Source: Variovorax paradoxus (lineage in GTDB: Bacteria; Pseudomonadota; Gammaproteobacteria; Burkholderiales; Burkholderiaceae_C). From it: DNA of 64,000 bases. The stretch lies in NCBI RefSeq assembly GCF_902712855.1, contig NZ_LR743507.1:2900001-2964000 (forward strand). Direction: 5' to 3'. This document shows, one piece after another, positions 61,348-64,000 of the stretch. The position numbers and the translations under genes are program-made. The first letter of the stretch is position 1. Every line of letters starts with the position of its first letter. The notes beneath the pieces are model-generated. The model was not told the DNA's origin and ran no database searches. It saw only the letters and a list, made by a program, of their open reading frames with translations.

Positions 61348-62331
61348 ATGAAAGCACTCGACTTCGACTGGAAGCCCCTGCTGCTCGCCCCGGTGCTCGC
61401 GCTCGTCGCGCTGCCGCTCACCGGCTCCTTCTCGACCTGGCTCACGCTCACGGTGGCGGGCCTGGCCATGGGCATGATCATCTTCATCATCGCCTCGGGC
61501 CTCACGCTGGTGTTCGGCCTGATGGACGTGCTGAACTTCGGCCACGGCGTGTTCATCGCGCTGGGCGCCTTCGTGGCCAGCAGCGTGCTCGGCCTGATGG
61601 GCGACTGGACCGGCTCGGGCGAACTCTGGCGCAACCTTGTGGCGGTGTTCCCGGCCATGCTCGTCGCGATGGCCGTGGCCGGCGCGGTGGGACTCGCGTT
61701 CGAGCGCTTCATCGTGCGGCCGGTGTACGGCCAGCACCTGAAGCAGATCCTCATCACGATGGGCGGGATGATCATCGGCGAGGAGCTCATCAAGGTGATC
61801 TGGGGTCCGGGGCAGGTGCCGCTGCCGCTGCCCGAAGCCTTGCGCGGCTCGCTGCTGGTGGGCGACGCGGCCATCAGCAAGTACCGGCTGCTGGCGGTGG
61901 CCGTGGGCGTGGTGGTGTTCGGCGTGCTCGCATGGACGCTGGGCCGCACCAAGATCGGCCTGCTCATCCGTGCCGGCGTGCAGGACCGCGAGATGGTCGA
62001 GTCGCTCGGCTACCGCATCGGCCGGCTCTTCGTCGGCGTGTTCGTGGTGGGCAGCGCGCTGGCCGGCCTGGGCGGCGTGATGTGGGGGCTGTTCCAGCAG
62101 AACCTGGTGCCGCAGATGGGCGCGCAGGTCAACGTGCTGATCTTCATCGTGATCATCATCGGCGGGCTGGGCTCGACCGGAGGGGCGCTCATCGGCGCGC
62201 TGCTGGTGGGCCTCATGACCAACTACATCGGCTTCCTTTTGCCCACGCTCACGCAGTTCGCGAGCATCTTCCTGATGGTGGCCGTGCTGCTGTGGCGGCC
62301 GCAGGGCGTGTACCCGGTGGCGAACCGCTGA
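61348..62331 (+). CDS. livH: LivH-type ABC transporter permease
   Basis: A 327-residue permease of the branched-chain amino-acid-type family with about eight membrane helices. Family motifs: GLTLVFGLMDVLNFGHGVFIALGAF near the N-terminus and MGAQVNVLIFIVIIIGGLGSTGGALIGALLVGL near the C-terminus. It pairs with LivM to form the channel. ATG 61348 is preceded by GGAGG from the repeat. The order ATPases before permeases differs from livHMGF of E. coli. Confidence 0.92.
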   Translation: MKALDFDWKPLLLAPVLALVALPLTGSFSTWLTLTVAGLAMGMIIFIIASGLTLVFGLMDVLNFGHGVFIALGAFVASSVLGLMGDWTGSGELWRNLVAVFPAMLVAMAVAGAVGLAFERFIVRPVYGQHLKQILITMGGMIIGEELIKVIWGPGQVPLPLPEALRGSLLVGDAAISKYRLLAVAVGVVVFGVLAWTLGRTKIGLLIRAGVQDREMVESLGYRIGRLFVGVFVVGSALAGLGGVMWGLFQQNLVPQMGAQVNVLIFIVIIIGGLGSTGGALIGALLVGLMTNYIGFLLPTLTQFASIFLMVAVLLWRPQGVYPVANR

Positions 62332-62344
62332 GGAGCCAGACGAC

Positions 62345-63412
62345 ATGTTCCTGAAACGACTCCTCTCCAACGACATGCCCCGCAGCCGCCTGCTGGCGGT
62401 GCTGCTGGTGGCGCTGTTCCTCGCGCTGGCCTTCGCGCCGTTCATCTTCCCGGGCGTGAAGGCGCTCAGCGTCGCGGCCAAGATCCTGGTGTTCGTGGTG
62501 CTGGTGGCCAGCTTCGACCTGCTCCTGGGCTACACAGGCATCGTGAGCTTCGCGCACACGATGTTCTTCGGCATCGGGGCCTACGGCATCGCCATCTCGG
62601 CCTCGCGGCTCGGGCCCAACTGGGGCGCGGTGCTGGTGGGGCTGGGCGCGTCGCTCCTGGTCTCGCTGGTGCTCTCGTTCGCCATCGGCCTCTTCTCGCT
62701 GCGGGTGCGCGCGATCTTCTTCGCGATGATCACGCTGGCGGTGGCCTCGGCGTTCCAGACGCTGGCCTCGCAGCTGTCGGACTTCACCGGCGGCGAGGAC
62801 GGCCTGACCTTCAAGCTGCCCGAGCTGATCTCGCCGAGCTTCGAGTTCTCGGAAGAGCCGTTCCTCGGTGTTTCGCTCGACGGCCGGCTGCTGTGCTACT
62901 ACCTGCTGTTCGTGGCGGCGGTGGTGCTGGTGCTGGCGCTGCTGCGCATCGTGAACTCGCCGTTCGGCCGCGTGCTGCAGGCCATCCGCGAGAACGAGTT
63001 CCGCGCCGAGGCCATCGGCTACCGCGTCGTGGTCTACCGCACCACGGCCGCCGTGCTGTCGGCGCTGTTCGCCACGCTGGCCGGCGCCATGCTCGCGATC
63101 TGGCTGCGCTACAACGGACCCGACACCTCGCTGAGCTTCGAGATCATGATCGACGTGCTGCTGATCGTGGTGATCGGCGGCATGGGCACCATCTACGGCG
63201 CGGCCATCGGCGCGGTGCTGTTCGTGGTGGCGCAGAGCTACCTGCAGGACCTGCTGCGCGTGGGCAACGAGGCTGCGAGCGGCCTGCCGTGGCTGGCGGC
63301 GCTGCTGTCGCCCGACCGCTGGCTGCTCTGGCTCGGCGTGTTGTTCGTGCTGTCCGTCTACTACTTCCCGACCGGCATCGTCGGAAAACTGCGTGCAAGG
63401 GCTGCGCGATGA
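62345..63412 (+). CDS. livM: LivM-type ABC transporter permease
   Basis: A 355-residue permease with about nine to ten helices. Motifs: FDLLLGYTGIVSFAHTMFFGIGAYG and IDVLLIVVIGGMGTIYGAAIGAVLFV, plus the EAA-like loop AIRENEFRAEAIGYRV that contacts the ATPases. It lies 13 bp after livH, and its stop overlaps the hydrolase start by four bases. Confidence 0.92.
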   Translation: MFLKRLLSNDMPRSRLLAVLLVALFLALAFAPFIFPGVKALSVAAKILVFVVLVASFDLLLGYTGIVSFAHTMFFGIGAYGIAISASRLGPNWGAVLVGLGASLLVSLVLSFAIGLFSLRVRAIFFAMITLAVASAFQTLASQLSDFTGGEDGLTFKLPELISPSFEFSEEPFLGVSLDGRLLCYYLLFVAAVVLVLALLRIVNSPFGRVLQAIRENEFRAEAIGYRVVVYRTTAAVLSALFATLAGAMLAIWLRYNGPDTSLSFEIMIDVLLIVVIGGMGTIYGAAIGAVLFVVAQSYLQDLLRVGNEAASGLPWLAALLSPDRWLLWLGVLFVLSVYYFPTGIVGKLRARAAR

Positions 63413-64000
63413 GCGACAACAACAACCTGATTCCGCTTTCCCGCTACGCGCAGCTCGCCGGCCGCGAAATCCACTGGATCGAATGGGGCGCGGCCGACGC
63501 GCCCGCGATCATTGCCTGGCACGGGCTCGCGCGCACCGGGCGCGACATGGACGAACTGGCGCAGCACTTCGCTTCGCGCGGCTTCCGCGTGATCTGCCCC
63601 GACACCCTCGGCCGCGGACTGAGCCAGTGGAGCCCGCGGCCCGACGAGGAATACACGCTGCGCTTCTATGCGCGCATCGCCGATGCGTTGTGCGACGAGC
63701 TGGCGCTGGAGCGTGTGCACTGGGTCGGCACGTCGATGGGCGGCGCGGTCGGCACGGTCTGCGCGTCGGGTCTGTTCGAATCGCGCATGAAGGCGCGCAT
63801 CGCGAGCCTGGTGCTCAACGACAACGCACCCGAACTGGCGCAGCCCGCCATCGAGCGCATCCGCGCCTACGCGGGCCAGCCGCCCGCGTTCGACACGGTG
63901 GCCGAACTGGAGGCGTTCTTCCGCACGGTCTACAAGCCCTACGGCTGGCTCAGCGATGCGCAATGGCGCCGCCTGACCGAAAGCTCCACGCGCCGCCTGG
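63409..64000 (+). CDS. Alpha/beta hydrolase, N-terminal part
   Basis: The first 197 residues of an alpha/beta-hydrolase that continues beyond the window. No signal peptide. The oxyanion region is WHGLARTG (37-44) and the nucleophile elbow is GTSMGG with Ser109. Start at ATG 63409 overlaps the livM stop (ATGA), so it belongs to the liv-phaZ operon. A cytosolic hydrolase at the end of a PHB depolymerase/transporter operon could be a hydroxybutyrate-oligomer hydrolase; other ester substrates are equally possible. Confidence 0.85.
   Translation, partial: MSDNNNLIPLSRYAQLAGREIHWIEWGAADAPAIIAWHGLARTGRDMDELAQHFASRGFRVICPDTLGRGLSQWSPRPDEEYTLRFYARIADALCDELALERVHWVGTSMGGAVGTVCASGLFESRMKARIASLVLNDNAPELAQPAIERIRAYAGQPPAFDTVAELEAFFRTVYKPYGWLSDAQWRRLTESSTRRL

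Overview
The window is high-GC chromosomal DNA from a betaproteobacterium of the Burkholderiales, most likely Comamonadaceae and close to Variovorax. This placement rests on protein character (FtsI, RibBX, the Tct system, an extracellular PHB depolymerase), dense co-directional operons with ATGA overlaps, and short intercistronic repeats. It is inference from sequence, not a database match. Nothing looks like a prophage, plasmid or large genomic island. Long open frames antisense to real genes are common and are composition artefacts.

Layout. 1-4718 (minus): an FtsI-type transpeptidase cut by the window edge, then tolA (frame broken twice at G4 runs), tolR, tolQ, ybgC and a class I aminotransferase. 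4821-8823 (minus): ribD-ribE-ribBX-ribH-nusB. 8992-15660 (plus): minor pilin operon pilV-pilW-pilX-pilY1-pilE-fimT. 15665-17374 (minus): glyA-nrdR, preceded by a ZTP (pfl) riboswitch. 17584-18987: a membrane-anchored lytic transglycosylase and a probable 6S RNA with promoter and terminator. 19032-25964 (plus): a giant DUF748/AsmA-like protein and a DUF349 protein with an RGG-like segment. 26079-30167 (minus): a membrane protein, mtfA, lpxH, two cyclophilins and a TPR protein. 30362-35973 (plus): cysS, a 3-methyladenine glycosylase, accA (TTG start), tilS, lysC and tRNA-Ser(GCU). 36085-41163: an orphan 7TM-type histidine kinase, a cytochrome c, a lipoprotein, a small secreted protein, ppk2 and hslR, with a heptamer tandem array between the last two. 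41215-46959: tctED divergent from tctCBA (tricarboxylate uptake). 47248-53912 (minus): tetR plus a tripartite RND efflux operon. 54270-64000 (plus): a sigma-54 activator, two small genes, and livK-phaZ-livG-livF-livH-livM-hydrolase, preceded by a near-consensus sigma-54 promoter.

Most notable. (1) A coherent candidate system at 54270-64000: sigma-54 activator, matching -24/-12 promoter with upstream palindromes, a Liv-type ABC importer with an extracellular PHB depolymerase embedded in it, and an intracellular alpha/beta hydrolase. It reads as a scavenging system for polyhydroxybutyrate breakdown products. (2) A family of roughly 95-bp elements, five copies plus a related 87-bp tandem array, always just after a stop codon, between co-directional genes, and always in the same orientation relative to transcription. 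(3) A ZTP riboswitch on glyA whose conserved 3' end is complementary to the glyA ribosome binding site. (4) A probable 6S RNA.
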